Source: Bacillus sp. AFS029637 (GTDB lineage: Bacteria > Bacillota > Bacilli > Bacillales > Bacillaceae_G). Taken from it: 44,776 nt of DNA. The first letter of the stretch is position 1; each line of letters begins with the position of its first letter. Of the stretch, positions 1 to 7,746 are shown piece after piece. The position numbers and the translations under genes are program-made. The DNA lies in the NCBI RefSeq assembly GCF_002584985.1, contig NZ_NUPZ01000038.1, forward strand, positions 1 to 44,776, written 5' to 3'. The notes below the pieces were generated by a model. It was not told the origin of the DNA, did not search any database, and saw nothing but the letters and a program-made list of their open reading frames with translations.

Positions 1-131
<131 letters not shown>

Positions 132-221
132 TTATACCATGTATTTCTTATCACATGTTTATTATGTGAACACAGAAGCTCACATTTATTTTGTACAACA
201 CACCATTCTACTCCAACAATC

Positions 222-257
222 AAAAACGCCACATAATCTTTGTTATGTGGCGTTTTT
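222..257 (-). terminator. Rho-independent terminator of the hemolysin III gene
   Basis: Perfect 15-bp inverted repeat (222-236 and 243-257) with a 6-nt loop. The A/T-rich outer ends give a T-run on either strand. It starts 4 bp after the hemolysin III stop codon. Confidence 0.85.
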
Positions 258-260
258 ATA

Positions 261-908
261 TTAAATTACGTAACAATATACACTTAGAAAATGCGCAAGA
301 CTACCTAACAATACAAAAACATGAAAAATTTCATGGTGTCCCATATATTTAAACTCCAACCATTTTGGCTTCGCACCGTAAATAAAACCACCAATTGTAT
401 AAAAAATACCTCCAAGTACTAAGAAAAAAATACCTCCTGTACTTAAATTCTCAGCTAGCGGTGCAAAGAATAGAACAATTAACCAACCCATCAAAAGATA
501 AATTGCAGTTGATAACCATCTCGGGCAATTAAACCAAAACATTTTAAAAACAATACCACAAATCGCGGTTGCATAAACTAAACAAAATAATAGCAAACCA
601 TTTGCCGAATGTAATGTAATTAAACAAAAGGGTGCATATGTACCTGCAATTAATATAAAGATCATAGAATGATCTAATTTCCTAAAGAAATAAATAACAC
701 GTTCACTGGCTACAACACTATGATACACAGCTGACGCCATATAAAGTACCATCATCCCGATACCAAATAAAATAACTGCTGTAATTGCCGCAAAAGATGG
801 CATCTTAACAGAAACCTTTACAAGCATAGCTAATAATGCAACAAATGATAATACTGCTCCTCCTAAGTGCGTTAATGCATTAACCGGTTCTCTTACATAA
901 GCATTCAT
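261..908 (-). CDS. Hemolysin III / PAQR-family integral membrane protein
   Basis: A 215-residue protein with about seven hydrophobic segments. It carries the CREST/PAQR metal-site residues: S59-x3-H63 (SAVYH), D79 (LDHSMIF) and H192-x3-H196 near the C-terminus. It belongs to the HlyIII/YplQ group; the name comes from a B. cereus protein reported as haemolytic, but related proteins are probably metal-dependent membrane hydrolases. The start at 908 is chosen over the ATG at 923 because AGGGGTG, a good ribosome-binding site, lies between the two ATGs. The gene is monocistronic, with its own sigma-A promoter covered by a long palindrome and its own terminator. Family assignment is firm; substrate and true haemolytic activity are unknown. 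Confidence 0.85.
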   Translation of the reverse strand: MNAYVREPVNALTHLGGAVLSFVALLAMLVKVSVKMPSFAAITAVILFGIGMMVLYMASAVYHSVVASERVIYFFRKLDHSMIFILIAGTYAPFCLITLHSANGLLLFCLVYATAICGIVFKMFWFNCPRWLSTAIYLLMGWLIVLFFAPLAENLSTGGIFFLVLGGIFYTIGGFIYGAKPKWLEFKYMGHHEIFHVFVLLGSLAHFLSVYCYVI

Positions 909-921
909 ATAAACACCCCTC

Positions 922-962
922 ATATAATTACATGTAGTTTTGATAACTACATGTAATTATAT
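922..962. promoter_or_regulatory. 18-bp perfect inverted repeat over the -10 box, candidate operator
   Basis: Arms 922-939 and 945-962 are perfect reverse complements around the 5-nt centre 940-944. The right arm contains the whole -10 hexamer and the left arm ends beside the ribosome-binding site. Transcription should start near 949, inside the right arm, so the mRNA would hold only part of the repeat and could not form the full hairpin. A DNA operator for a dimeric repressor is therefore more likely than an RNA structure. No candidate regulator gene is adjacent. Confidence 0.65.
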
Positions 963-984
963 ACACATTATTCATGTGGGTCAA
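956..984 (-). promoter_or_regulatory. Sigma-A promoter of the hemolysin III gene
   Basis: On the minus strand TTGACC (979-984) and a perfect TATAAT (956-961) are separated by exactly 17 bp. Predicted transcription start is near 949, about 40 nt before the start codon. Confidence 0.85.
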
Positions 985-1072
985 CATTTACAATTCATTT
1001 GTTTCGTAATACCATATTTAAAGATATACTAAACATTAAGTTCCACTAAGTTATAAAAGTGAGGGGTTCTAC

Positions 1073-1636
1073 GTGGAAAATATAAATAAATTACTTGAAT
1101 CATTACATTTAGAAAAAAATATTAAACTTGAGGATATCCCAAATGTCGACTTATATGTAGACCAAGTTGTTCAACTATTTGAGAATACTTATGCGGATAC
1201 AACAAGAACCGATGATGAAAAAGTATTAACGAAAACAATGATTAACAATTACGCAAAAGGGAAATTATTCATTCCAATCAAAAATAAAAAATACTCAAAA
1301 GAGCATATGATTTTAATCAGCTTAATTTATCAATTAAAAGGAGCCCTCTCTATTAACGACATTAAAAGCTCCTTAGAAAATATAAATGAATCGTTATTAA
1401 CTGATGATACCTTTGCATTAGATACACTATATAAAGATTATCTTGCTCTTACTAAAATCAATGTTGAAGGCTTTAAGCAAGACGTAAATAACCGCGTTTC
1501 AGAAGTAAGCGATATCTCTTCCTTAGAAGATCCAAACTTAGAGAAATTTTTATTACTAACATCTTTCGTCACTATGAGTAATATGTATAGACGTTTAGCT
1601 GAGAAGTTAATTGATGATTTAAAAGGATCTTACTAA
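1073..1636 (+). CDS. DUF1836 domain-containing protein
   Basis: A 187-residue soluble, highly charged protein starting with GTG at 1073, preceded by GAGGGG. The segment around residues 55-100 (KTMINNYAKGKLFIP, then YSKEHMILISLIYQLKG) matches my memory of the DUF1836 family and looks like a MerR-like helix-turn-helix, so DNA binding is plausible but unproven. No signal peptide or membrane segment is visible. It is divergent from the hemolysin III gene and ends at its own terminator. It is one of three genes here transcribed against the leftward replication fork. Function is unknown. Confidence 0.75.
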   Translation: MENINKLLESLHLEKNIKLEDIPNVDLYVDQVVQLFENTYADTTRTDDEKVLTKTMINNYAKGKLFIPIKNKKYSKEHMILISLIYQLKGALSINDIKSSLENINESLLTDDTFALDTLYKDYLALTKINVEGFKQDVNNRVSEVSDISSLEDPNLEKFLLLTSFVTMSNMYRRLAEKLIDDLKGSY

Positions 1637-1640
1637 CGAT

Positions 1641-1675
1641 AAAATGCTACCTAATTGTTAGGTAGCATTTTTATC
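1641..1675 (+). terminator. Terminator of the DUF1836 gene
   Basis: 14-bp perfect stem (1641-1654 and 1658-1671) with a TTG loop, followed by a short T-rich tail, 5 bp after the stop codon. Confidence 0.85.
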
Positions 1676-1770
1676 CCGCACTATCTATTGGAGTAATGAT
1701 TAGGTTTTAATAACTAACACATGTAGCTATTCCAAGTATTATGCTTTTACGTTCTCTCTAACGACGTTTC

Positions 1771-1803
1771 AAAAAAACTATCCACCTTTACAGTGGATAG
1801 TTT
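1771..1803 (-). terminator. Terminator of dbpA
   Basis: 11-bp stem (1775-1785 and 1793-1803) with a 7-nt loop. Read on the minus strand it ends in a run of seven T (1771-1777), just after the dbpA stop. Confidence 0.88.
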
Positions 1804-1806
1804 CTC

Positions 1807-3252
1807 CTATTTAATCGCCTCATGAACTTTTAATTGTTTACCTTTTATTGTTGTATTCTTCATGACCTTTAAAACAAGTGATCCTTTTCCATTTAATATC
1901 TCAACGTACGAAACATTATCTTGGATTGTAATAATACCTATATCTTCAGCCGAAACACCTTGAATTTTAGCAATTGTACCGACGAAATCTACAGCCCTAA
2001 TTTTCTTTTTCTTCCCGCCATTAAAGTACAATTTCATAATTCCTTTATTTATATCAGCATTTTTATCTTTCTTTATCATTGGTTTAGCATGTATTTTTTC
2101 TTCAAATACAGCCTTACCATTCATCACTTCTTCTTTTGAAGGTGCTTGTGCCTTCGGAATTGCAAATCCGATGTACGTCTCAATTTCTTCTAAAAATCTA
2201 TTTTCATACGGCGTAATAAATGTAATGGCTTTTCCTTTCTTACCAGCTCGTCCTGTTCTTCCAGTACGATGCACATAACTTTCTTTTTCTAATGGAATAT
2301 CATAATTAATAACATGTGTAATATTATCAATATCAATACCTCTCGCAGCTACATCCGTTGCTACTAAATAACGGAACTTTCCTTTTCTAAAATCATCCAT
2401 TACCTCAAAACGATCTTCTTGCACCATGCCACCATGTATTTTGTCACAAGGGTAATTCACTCGTTTTAACTGTCTATATACATGATCTACGTTTTCTTGT
2501 GTACGGCAAAAAATAATGCAACTGTCTGGATTTTCAATTGTTGTTACATCTTTAAGAAGTGAAAGCTTTTCTTCTTCTCTCACTTCAAAAAGGGTATGTT
2601 CAATTTTATCTGTTGTAATCCCAGCCGCCTTAATTTCAATATGCGTTGGTGAATTCATATATGTACGAGATAACTTTTCAACATCTTCTGGAAGCGTTGC
2701 TGAAAATAGCATTGTCATTCGCTTTGTAGGTAACTCATCAATAATTGCTTCTACTTGATCGATAAAACCCATATTTAGCATTTCATCGGCTTCATCGATA
2801 ACTAAGTACTTTAGACGCTCTAAAGAAAGCGTGCCTTTTTCAATATGATCTAATACACGACCAGGAGTACCCACTACAATATGTGTTTTTTGCTTTAATT
2901 CTAATTTTTGACGCGCAAATGGAGATTTTCCATAAACTGCTGCAGCCTTAATTCTTTTGAATCGACCTATATTTGTAATATCTTCTTTTACTTGAACAGC
3001 AAGTTCTCTCGTTGGCGTTAAAACTAATGCTTGTGGTTTATTTTCTTCCCACTCTACCATTTCACAAAGTGGTATACCGAACGAAGCTGTTTTTCCACTT
3101 CCAGTCTGCGATTTTACAACAAGGTCCTTCTTTTGCAATGCAACTGGAATAACCTCTCCTTGCACTTCTGTTGGATGCTCGTATCCTAAGCCAGTCAATG
3201 CTTGTACTATTTCTTTACTTAATGCATAATTACTAAAGTTCTTTTTACTCAT
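1807..3252 (-). CDS. dbpA: DEAD-box ATP-dependent RNA helicase DbpA (YxiN type)
   Basis: 481 residues, close to B. subtilis YxiN/DbpA. Motifs in order: Q motif near residues 5-30, Walker A SQTGSGKT (48-55), PTRELA (80-85), TPGR (129-132), DEAD (153-156), SAT (184-186), then ARGID and HRTGRTGR in the second RecA domain. The last ~75 residues form a DbpA-type RNA-binding domain ([20 protein letters not shown]), which in this family recognises hairpin 92 of 23S rRNA, so a role in late 50S assembly is expected. The start is preceded by GAGGT. The gene stands alone with its own terminator. It is often labelled DeaD or CshA, but the C-terminal domain favours DbpA. Confidence 0.9.
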   Translation of the reverse strand: MSKKNFSNYALSKEIVQALTGLGYEHPTEVQGEVIPVALQKKDLVVKSQTGSGKTASFGIPLCEMVEWEENKPQALVLTPTRELAVQVKEDITNIGRFKRIKAAAVYGKSPFARQKLELKQKTHIVVGTPGRVLDHIEKGTLSLERLKYLVIDEADEMLNMGFIDQVEAIIDELPTKRMTMLFSATLPEDVEKLSRTYMNSPTHIEIKAAGITTDKIEHTLFEVREEEKLSLLKDVTTIENPDSCIIFCRTQENVDHVYRQLKRVNYPCDKIHGGMVQEDRFEVMDDFRKGKFRYLVATDVAARGIDIDNITHVINYDIPLEKESYVHRTGRTGRAGKKGKAITFITPYENRFLEEIETYIGFAIPKAQAPSKEEVMNGKAVFEEKIHAKPMIKKDKNADINKGIMKLYFNGGKKKKIRAVDFVGTIAKIQGVSAEDIGIITIQDNVSYVEILNGKGSLVLKVMKNTTIKGKQLKVHEAIK

Positions 3253-3383
3253 ATATTAACCTCATTTGATTTTAAATTTAAATAATTATATTCTTCATGC
3301 CTCACGTTGAATTATACCGCAATACTATTGTTTTTAATTCATTTCAGTCGCAATTTATCTAAGTATACTTTACAAATAGTAAA

Positions 3384-3409
3384 GGGCAGTCTTAATAATA
3401 AGTCTGCCC
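3384..3409 (-). terminator. Terminator of the acyltransferase gene
   Basis: Stem GGGCAG/CTGCCC (3384-3389 and 3404-3409) extended by four more pairs across an A/A mismatch. It is followed on the minus strand by a moderate T-rich tail. Confidence 0.7.
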
Positions 3410-3429
3410 CATCTAAACCGTATTAATTT

Positions 3430-4461
3430 TTACGGAACTAATCTTTTTACAACAGGTATCCTTTGCAATACTAATGTAATCACCATGCTAAGAACAAGTG
3501 TAATTGTTACATTGATCGGTATTGCTAATATTGCGTGCACACGTTCATTTACCTTAGGAAAAATGATGTACAGATAGTTATTTAATAAGAAGAAGTGGAG
3601 AATATAGATTCCAAGGCTTGCTTGATTTATAAAACGTAATACGAATGGTAATTCTCGTTCTGAGTTTTGGAAAGCATATTTGAAAAATACAAATAATCCA
3701 ATCGCCATAAGTACAACACCTGGCGCAAAATATCCGTACCAGAACTGATCTAACTGTCCATTCGCTTTTACTGTATAGTGATATGTAATAAAGAATGTAC
3801 TAATAAATCCTACAAGTCCTCCAATATAAGAAATATTTCTCCATTTTTTCGAAATATCATAATTAGATAAATAATAACCAAGTAAAAAGTATCCTACATA
3901 ATTTGTAACGTAAAATAATTCAATATTAAAATTGATAGGATAATAATATTTCACTAAATTGACTACAACAGATGCATATAGCCATAAAATTAAAAAGTAT
4001 TCTATCTCTCGTTTTTTAGCGTTCTTCACAAAGATTTTTAGTAGAGGTGTAATTAAATATATACCTACAATCATGTATAGGAACCATAAATGTCCCCCGA
4101 TCGTATCTGTTAAAAAGTGTTTTATCCCTTGCTTTAAAGATGCTGGAAAATATCCTGCATATGCTCCATATGCATAAAATATAGCACTCCAAGCGATAAA
4201 AGGTATAATCACTTTACTTGCACGCTTCTGTAAAAATTCCCCGATAGCAATATCTTTCGTTCCCTTTAATAATAACGCTCCACTAATCATCACGAAGATT
4301 GGAACACTGGCACGTGAAATAGATTCAAAAAAGTTACCAGCCAGCCAGCGCGACACGTTATTTGTATCTAACACGGAAACATAACCAGCAGTAACGTGAA
4401 TTGTAACAACTGCTATTGTCGCTAATACACGCAACCAATCCATATATACTAAACGTTTCAT
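3430..4461 (-). CDS. Acyltransferase family 3 membrane protein
   Basis: A 343-residue polytopic protein with roughly ten hydrophobic segments. The N-terminus MDWLRVLATIAVVTIH is the signature of the acyltransferase-3 family (OafA, WecH, OatA-like), with the conserved histidine at residue 22. These enzymes transfer acyl, often acetyl, groups to extracellular polysaccharide or other surface molecules from a membrane-embedded site. There is no C-terminal SGNH domain, so it is the short form. AGGAGGGG precedes the ATG. It is monocistronic and divergent from guaC. The acceptor cannot be inferred from the neighbours. Confidence 0.85.
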   Translation of the reverse strand: MKRLVYMDWLRVLATIAVVTIHVTAGYVSVLDTNNVSRWLAGNFFESISRASVPIFVMISGALLLKGTKDIAIGEFLQKRASKVIIPFIAWSAIFYAYGAYAGYFPASLKQGIKHFLTDTIGGHLWFLYMIVGIYLITPLLKIFVKNAKKREIEYFLILWLYASVVVNLVKYYYPINFNIELFYVTNYVGYFLLGYYLSNYDISKKWRNISYIGGLVGFISTFFITYHYTVKANGQLDQFWYGYFAPGVVLMAIGLFVFFKYAFQNSERELPFVLRFINQASLGIYILHFFLLNNYLYIIFPKVNERVHAILAIPINVTITLVLSMVITLVLQRIPVVKRLVP

Positions 4462-4609
4462 TAATGCCCCTCCTAAATTTACCTATTTAACTTTTCTTTT
4501 CCAAACATAATTTTACATGAAATGATGTTATGTTAAAACACATTTTCATCATATGGACCTATAACATACGTATATAAAATTAAATTTTTAAATATAAACA
4601 TGAAAACCT

Positions 4610-4638
4610 TTGACTTATGCGTGAAAATAATGTAAATT
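4610..4638 (+). promoter_or_regulatory. Candidate sigma-A promoter of guaC
   Basis: TTGACT (4610-4615), 17 bp, then TAAATT (4633-4638). The -35 is good and the -10 weak. It lies just upstream of the PurBox pair and 64 nt before the guaC start. Confidence 0.55.
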
Positions 4639-4648
4639 ATCCTTTGGA

Positions 4649-4682
4649 CGAACATTTTTAAATGAAATGAATAAAATATTCG
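4649..4682 (+). promoter_or_regulatory. PurR operator (paired PurBoxes) of guaC
   Basis: CGAACATT at 4649 and an inverted TATTCG ending at 4682 place the CGAA and TTCG cores exactly 30 bp apart. This is the spacing I recall for the B. subtilis pur operon operator, and the same spacing occurs upstream of purA in this window. It lies downstream of the -10, so bound PurR should block transcription. guaC (yumD) is, to my knowledge, in the B. subtilis PurR regulon. Confidence 0.75.
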
Positions 4683-4701
4683 TATTTTAGGGGTGTAAAT
4701 G

Positions 4702-5685
4702 ATGGAAAACGTATTCGACTATGAAGATATTCAATTAATTCCTGCAAAATGTATTGTAAATAGCCGCTCTGAATGTGATACAACTGTCACTTTAGGAAAA
4801 CATAAATTTAAATTACCTGTCGTACCTGCAAATATGCAAACGATTATTGATGAGAGAATTGCAACTTATTTAGCTGAAAACAATTACTTCTATATCATGC
4901 ACCGTTTCCAACCAGAGAAACGAATCTCATTCATTAGAGATATGCAATCACGTGGATTAATCGCTTCTATCAGCGTTGGTGTGAAAGAGGACGAGTATGA
5001 ATTCGTACAACAATTAGCTGCTGAGCAACTAACACCTGAATACATCACGATTGATATCGCACACGGTCATTCTAATGCTGTAATCAACATGATTCAACAT
5101 ATAAAAAAACACTTACCAGAAAGCTTCGTTATCGCTGGAAACGTTGGAACTCCAGAAGCGGTAAGAGAATTAGAACATGCTGGTGCTGACGCAACAAAAG
5201 TTGGTATCGGACCTGGTAAGGTGTGTATTACTAAAATTAAAACTGGCTTTGGAACTGGTGGTTGGCAGCTAGCTGCACTTCGCTGGTGTGCAAAAGCTGC
5301 AAGTAAACCAATTATCGCTGACGGTGGTATTCGTACACATGGCGACGTAGCTAAATCTATTCGATTTGGGGCGACTATGGTTATGATCGGTTCTTTATTC
5401 GCTGGTCACGAAGAGTCTCCAGGGGAAACAATCGAAAAAGACGGCAAACTTTATAAAGAGTACTTCGGTTCTGCTTCTGAATTCCAAAAAGGCGAGAAGA
5501 AAAACGTTGAAGGTAAGAAAATGTTCGTTGAGCATAAAGGTTCTTTAGAAGATACGTTAATCGAAATGGAACAAGATCTTCAATCTTCTATCTCTTACGC
5601 TGGCGGAACAAAATTAGACTCGATTCGTACTGTAGATTATGTTGTCGTGAAAAACTCTATTTTCAACGGTGACAAAGTATACTAA
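4702..5685 (+). CDS. guaC: GMP reductase
   Basis: 327 residues, a (beta/alpha)8 barrel of the IMP dehydrogenase/GMP reductase family without CBS domains. It catalyses NADPH-dependent deamination of GMP to IMP, returning guanine nucleotides to the adenine branch. The loop [11 protein letters not shown] contains the catalytic Cys175; GNVGTPEA and IADGGI are phosphate-binding turns. The start is the second of two adjacent ATGs (4699 and 4702) because TAGGGGTG lies at normal distance from the latter. It is monocistronic with a PurR operator upstream and a strong terminator downstream. It is transcribed head-on to the replication fork. Assignment is very secure. Confidence 0.96.
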   Translation: MENVFDYEDIQLIPAKCIVNSRSECDTTVTLGKHKFKLPVVPANMQTIIDERIATYLAENNYFYIMHRFQPEKRISFIRDMQSRGLIASISVGVKEDEYEFVQQLAAEQLTPEYITIDIAHGHSNAVINMIQHIKKHLPESFVIAGNVGTPEAVRELEHAGADATKVGIGPGKVCITKIKTGFGTGGWQLAALRWCAKAASKPIIADGGIRTHGDVAKSIRFGATMVMIGSLFAGHEESPGETIEKDGKLYKEYFGSASEFQKGEKKNVEGKKMFVEHKGSLEDTLIEMEQDLQSSISYAGGTKLDSIRTVDYVVVKNSIFNGDKVY

Positions 5686-5701
5686 TTTTCAAATTTAACT
5701 C

Positions 5702-5737
5702 GAAGGACAAGCACACAAAATGCTTGTCCTTCTTTTT
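5702..5737 (+). terminator. Terminator of guaC
   Basis: 12-bp perfect stem (5702-5713 and 5721-5732) followed by five T, 16 bp after the guaC stop. Confidence 0.9.
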
Positions 5738-5872
5738 CATGTATTCATACGTTGAGGATTTTTAAATATGAGAAATAGGGGAGATATACTGGAGTAGATA
5801 TGTCCAAACTAGATGCGTTCCGTAAAGCCATTTCTTACGTCGGTTCCTTCATTGATGAATTAGAAAATAAAA

Positions 5873-5899
5873 ATAAGCCCTCGCTTTACGAGGGCTTAT
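5873..5899 (-). terminator. Terminator of the radical SAM gene
   Basis: 11-bp perfect GC-rich stem (5873-5883 and 5889-5899) with a 5-nt loop. On the minus strand it leads into a T-rich tract, just after the radical SAM stop codon. Confidence 0.9.
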
Positions 5900-5906
5900 C
5901 CTATAT

Positions 5907-6785
5907 TTACTTCCCAAATCTTTTACGGTATCCACATTTTCTACAGAGTTCTTCAACTGCAACTCTTTTCGAAAATCCATCAACAATATTTTGCGCTCTT
6001 TCACCTTCTATAATATTAGAAAATGAATCACTATTAATATTTCCAAGGTTGATAATCCCCTCACCATCTAAGCAACAAGGAATAACTGTTCCATTCGCTA
6101 AAATACCTGCTTGATTTCGAAGACCATGACAGAATCCTTTTCCATCATCCTCTTCCTCATGTAATGCTGGCCACTGGAATTCATAGTCCTGATTAATAAA
6201 AACGCGTTCCGCAATTTTTATACCTTTTCCCGGAGTAAGCTTCTCTTCAATTTGATAAGACAAATCAAACTCATTTTCAATTATGGATAATAACTCTCTA
6301 TTTTTCTGAATTTCGGCATTTGTTTTATTATCCTGAGTTAAATTCCATAACCTTAATGAAACAATTAAATCCGATTGGCTAGTCGCCTCTCTAATGAAAG
6401 AAAGTATACTTCTTACATATCCTTCTTTGTCTTGTGATCCTGGGTGCCCATCAAAACTGTGCAGTGAAAAATTCATTTGTCTTAAAGCAGGCTTATTTAA
6501 CAGTCTATGCCTTCTCTTATTAATTAACGTTCCGTTCGTTGTAATATTAACTTTAAACCCTTTTTCATGGCTTAAATCTAACAGTTGATCTATTTTCGGA
6601 TGTAGCAACGGCTCACCCTTCACGTGCAAATAAATGTAGTCTGTATGAGGTTTAATTTGGTCTAATCTTTTAGCAAAATCCTCCACAGAAATGAACTGCT
6701 TCTGCCTTTCCGTCGGCGGACAAAAGCTGCACGCAAGATTACATACGCTCGTAATCTCCAAGTAAAACTTTTTAAACTTCTTCAC
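5907..6785 (-). CDS. Radical SAM/SPASM domain protein of unknown substrate
   Basis: 292 residues. The N-terminal CxxxCxxC motif is C15-x3-C19-x2-C22 (VCNLACSFC), which binds the 4Fe-4S cluster that cleaves S-adenosylmethionine. GEPLLHP and TTNGTLI are further radical SAM barrel motifs. The C-terminal third has GFC, an IPCC pair and CRKC (C281, C284), a SPASM-like auxiliary cluster site with the usual DGEGIINLGN stretch. SPASM proteins mature peptides, enzymes or small molecules. No precursor peptide, transporter or partner enzyme is adjacent on the same strand, so no substrate can be named. It is monocistronic between two terminators. Confidence 0.85.
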   Translation of the reverse strand: MKKFKKFYLEITSVCNLACSFCPPTERQKQFISVEDFAKRLDQIKPHTDYIYLHVKGEPLLHPKIDQLLDLSHEKGFKVNITTNGTLINKRRHRLLNKPALRQMNFSLHSFDGHPGSQDKEGYVRSILSFIREATSQSDLIVSLRLWNLTQDNKTNAEIQKNRELLSIIENEFDLSYQIEEKLTPGKGIKIAERVFINQDYEFQWPALHEEEDDGKGFCHGLRNQAGILANGTVIPCCLDGEGIINLGNINSDSFSNIIEGERAQNIVDGFSKRVAVEELCRKCGYRKRFGK

Positions 6786-6903
6786 CTTTAATTCCTCACT
6801 TCTCTGACTACTTATAATTTTTTCCTCTTCATATTACAGCATACTTTTTTAGAAATAGAAACATACTTATTTTAGGAAATCGATATACCACCTATTAATG
6901 TGT

Positions 6904-6939
6904 AAAAGACCATCGGTGATTTTTGTCCAATGGTCTTTT
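6904..6939 (-). terminator. Terminator of rlmH (bidirectional)
   Basis: 10-bp stem (6904-6913 and 6930-6939) with A- and T-runs outside both arms, located just after the rlmH stop. No plus-strand gene ends here, so its use is for rlmH. Confidence 0.8.
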
Positions 6940-6967
6940 TTACTCTTTTTATATACAAAAAGTAATT

Positions 6968-7447
6968 TTATTTATGATACGGTTCACCGCGATTAATACG
7001 ATATGCTCTATACACTTGCTCAAGCAATACTAATCGCATTAATTGGTGTGGCAATGTCATCTTTGAAAAAGAAAGTGACTCATTTGAACGCTTCATTACT
7101 TCTGAACTTAGTCCAAGTGATCCACCAATTACAAATGCCACTTTACTCTTTCCATATGTAGCAAGACGATCTAGACTTACCGCAAATTCTTCTGATGATT
7201 TTTGTTTTCCTTCTATCGCTAACGCAATCACATGCGTATCATCAGAAATTTTATCCAGTATACGTATACCTTCTTTTTCCTTTACAATTAGCATTTCAGC
7301 TTCACTTAAATTTTCTGGTGCTTTTTCATCTGGCAATTCAATTACTTCTACTTTTGCGTATGCAGATAATCGTTTTAAGTATTCTGCTATACCTTGTTTT
7401 AAATATTTTTCTTTTAATTTCCCAATTGAAATAATCGAGATATTCAC
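6968..7447 (-). CDS. rlmH: 23S rRNA (pseudouridine1915-N3)-methyltransferase RlmH
   Basis: 159 residues from the GTG at 7447, the normal RlmH length. The upstream extension of the frame to 7567 is rejected because it runs through a DnaA-box array and lacks family similarity, whereas AAGGTGGGG sits correctly before the GTG. It is a small SPOUT-fold enzyme: [12 protein letters not shown] and the C-terminal [19 protein letters not shown] are the SAM-binding knot and signature. It methylates pseudouridine 1915 in helix 69 of 23S rRNA on the 70S ribosome. B. subtilis yydA is the orthologue, and as there the gene is accompanied by a DnaA-box cluster. Confidence 0.95.
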   Translation of the reverse strand: MNISIISIGKLKEKYLKQGIAEYLKRLSAYAKVEVIELPDEKAPENLSEAEMLIVKEKEGIRILDKISDDTHVIALAIEGKQKSSEEFAVSLDRLATYGKSKVAFVIGGSLGLSSEVMKRSNESLSFSKMTLPHQLMRLVLLEQVYRAYRINRGEPYHK

Positions 7448-7472
7448 ACGTATTCCCCACCTTACAAACATG

Positions 7473-7606
7473 TTATCCACACAACTTATCCACATATCCA
7501 CAATTGTTACCCACATATTGTGTGGGAATCTGTGTTCGATACAACATATGTCGCCTCGTTTTGACAAAATTCACATGTTTTTTTCTCATTTTCAGAGTTA
7601 TCCACA
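7473..7606. promoter_or_regulatory. DnaA-box cluster upstream of rlmH
   Basis: Perfect TTATCCACA occurs at 7473-7481, 7486-7494 and 7598-7606. One-mismatch boxes lie at 7494-7502 and 7507-7515, and a two-mismatch inverted box at 7521-7529. The first five form a head-to-tail array of 43 bp. From memory, B. subtilis has DnaA-box clusters near oriC that restrain over-initiation, one of them at yydA (rlmH). This looks like the conserved equivalent, about 28-30 kb left of oriC. It overlaps the 3' end of the CxxH/CxxC gene and the rlmH upstream region. Confidence 0.9.
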
Positions 7607-7692
7607 TTGTTGATAACCGGCGCGACTTCACATTCATCCACAATAATATCTAGCGCTAATTCCACGTGTTCTAAACAACAAGGTAAATTCAT
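7507..7692 (-). CDS. CxxH/CxxC small zinc-binding-type protein
   Basis: 61 residues beginning [18 protein letters not shown]. It has cysteines and a histidine near the N-terminus (CCLEH) and a CEFC pair in the middle, matching the family called CxxH/CxxC protein in Bacillus genomes. A structural zinc site is inferred. The ATG at 7692 is preferred over the GTG at 7701 because GAGGTG fits the ATG. The final codons run into the DnaA-box array, so the C-terminal sequence is constrained by DNA binding. It precedes rlmH on the same strand with about 60 bp between them, so co-transcription is likely. Function unknown. Confidence 0.75.
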   Translation of the reverse strand: MNLPCCLEHVELALDIIVDECEVAPVINNVDNSENEKKTCEFCQNEATYVVSNTDSHTICG

Positions 7693-7719
7693 ATTCTTCA
7701 CCTCACTTTTCTACAATAG

Positions 7720-7746
7720 AAAACAGGAGGTAGGCCCTCCTGTTTT
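7720..7746 (-). terminator. Terminator of the wal operon
   Basis: 11-bp stem (7720-7730 and 7736-7746) that touches the htrC stop codon and leads into weakly T-rich sequence on the minus strand. It separates walRKHIJ-htrC from the small CxxH/CxxC gene and rlmH. Confidence 0.75.

Noticed and set aside
7448-7567. 40-residue N-terminal extension of RlmH
   Set aside because: RlmH has about 159 residues; the extension is DnaA-box DNA translated by chance, and a good ribosome-binding site precedes the GTG at 7447.
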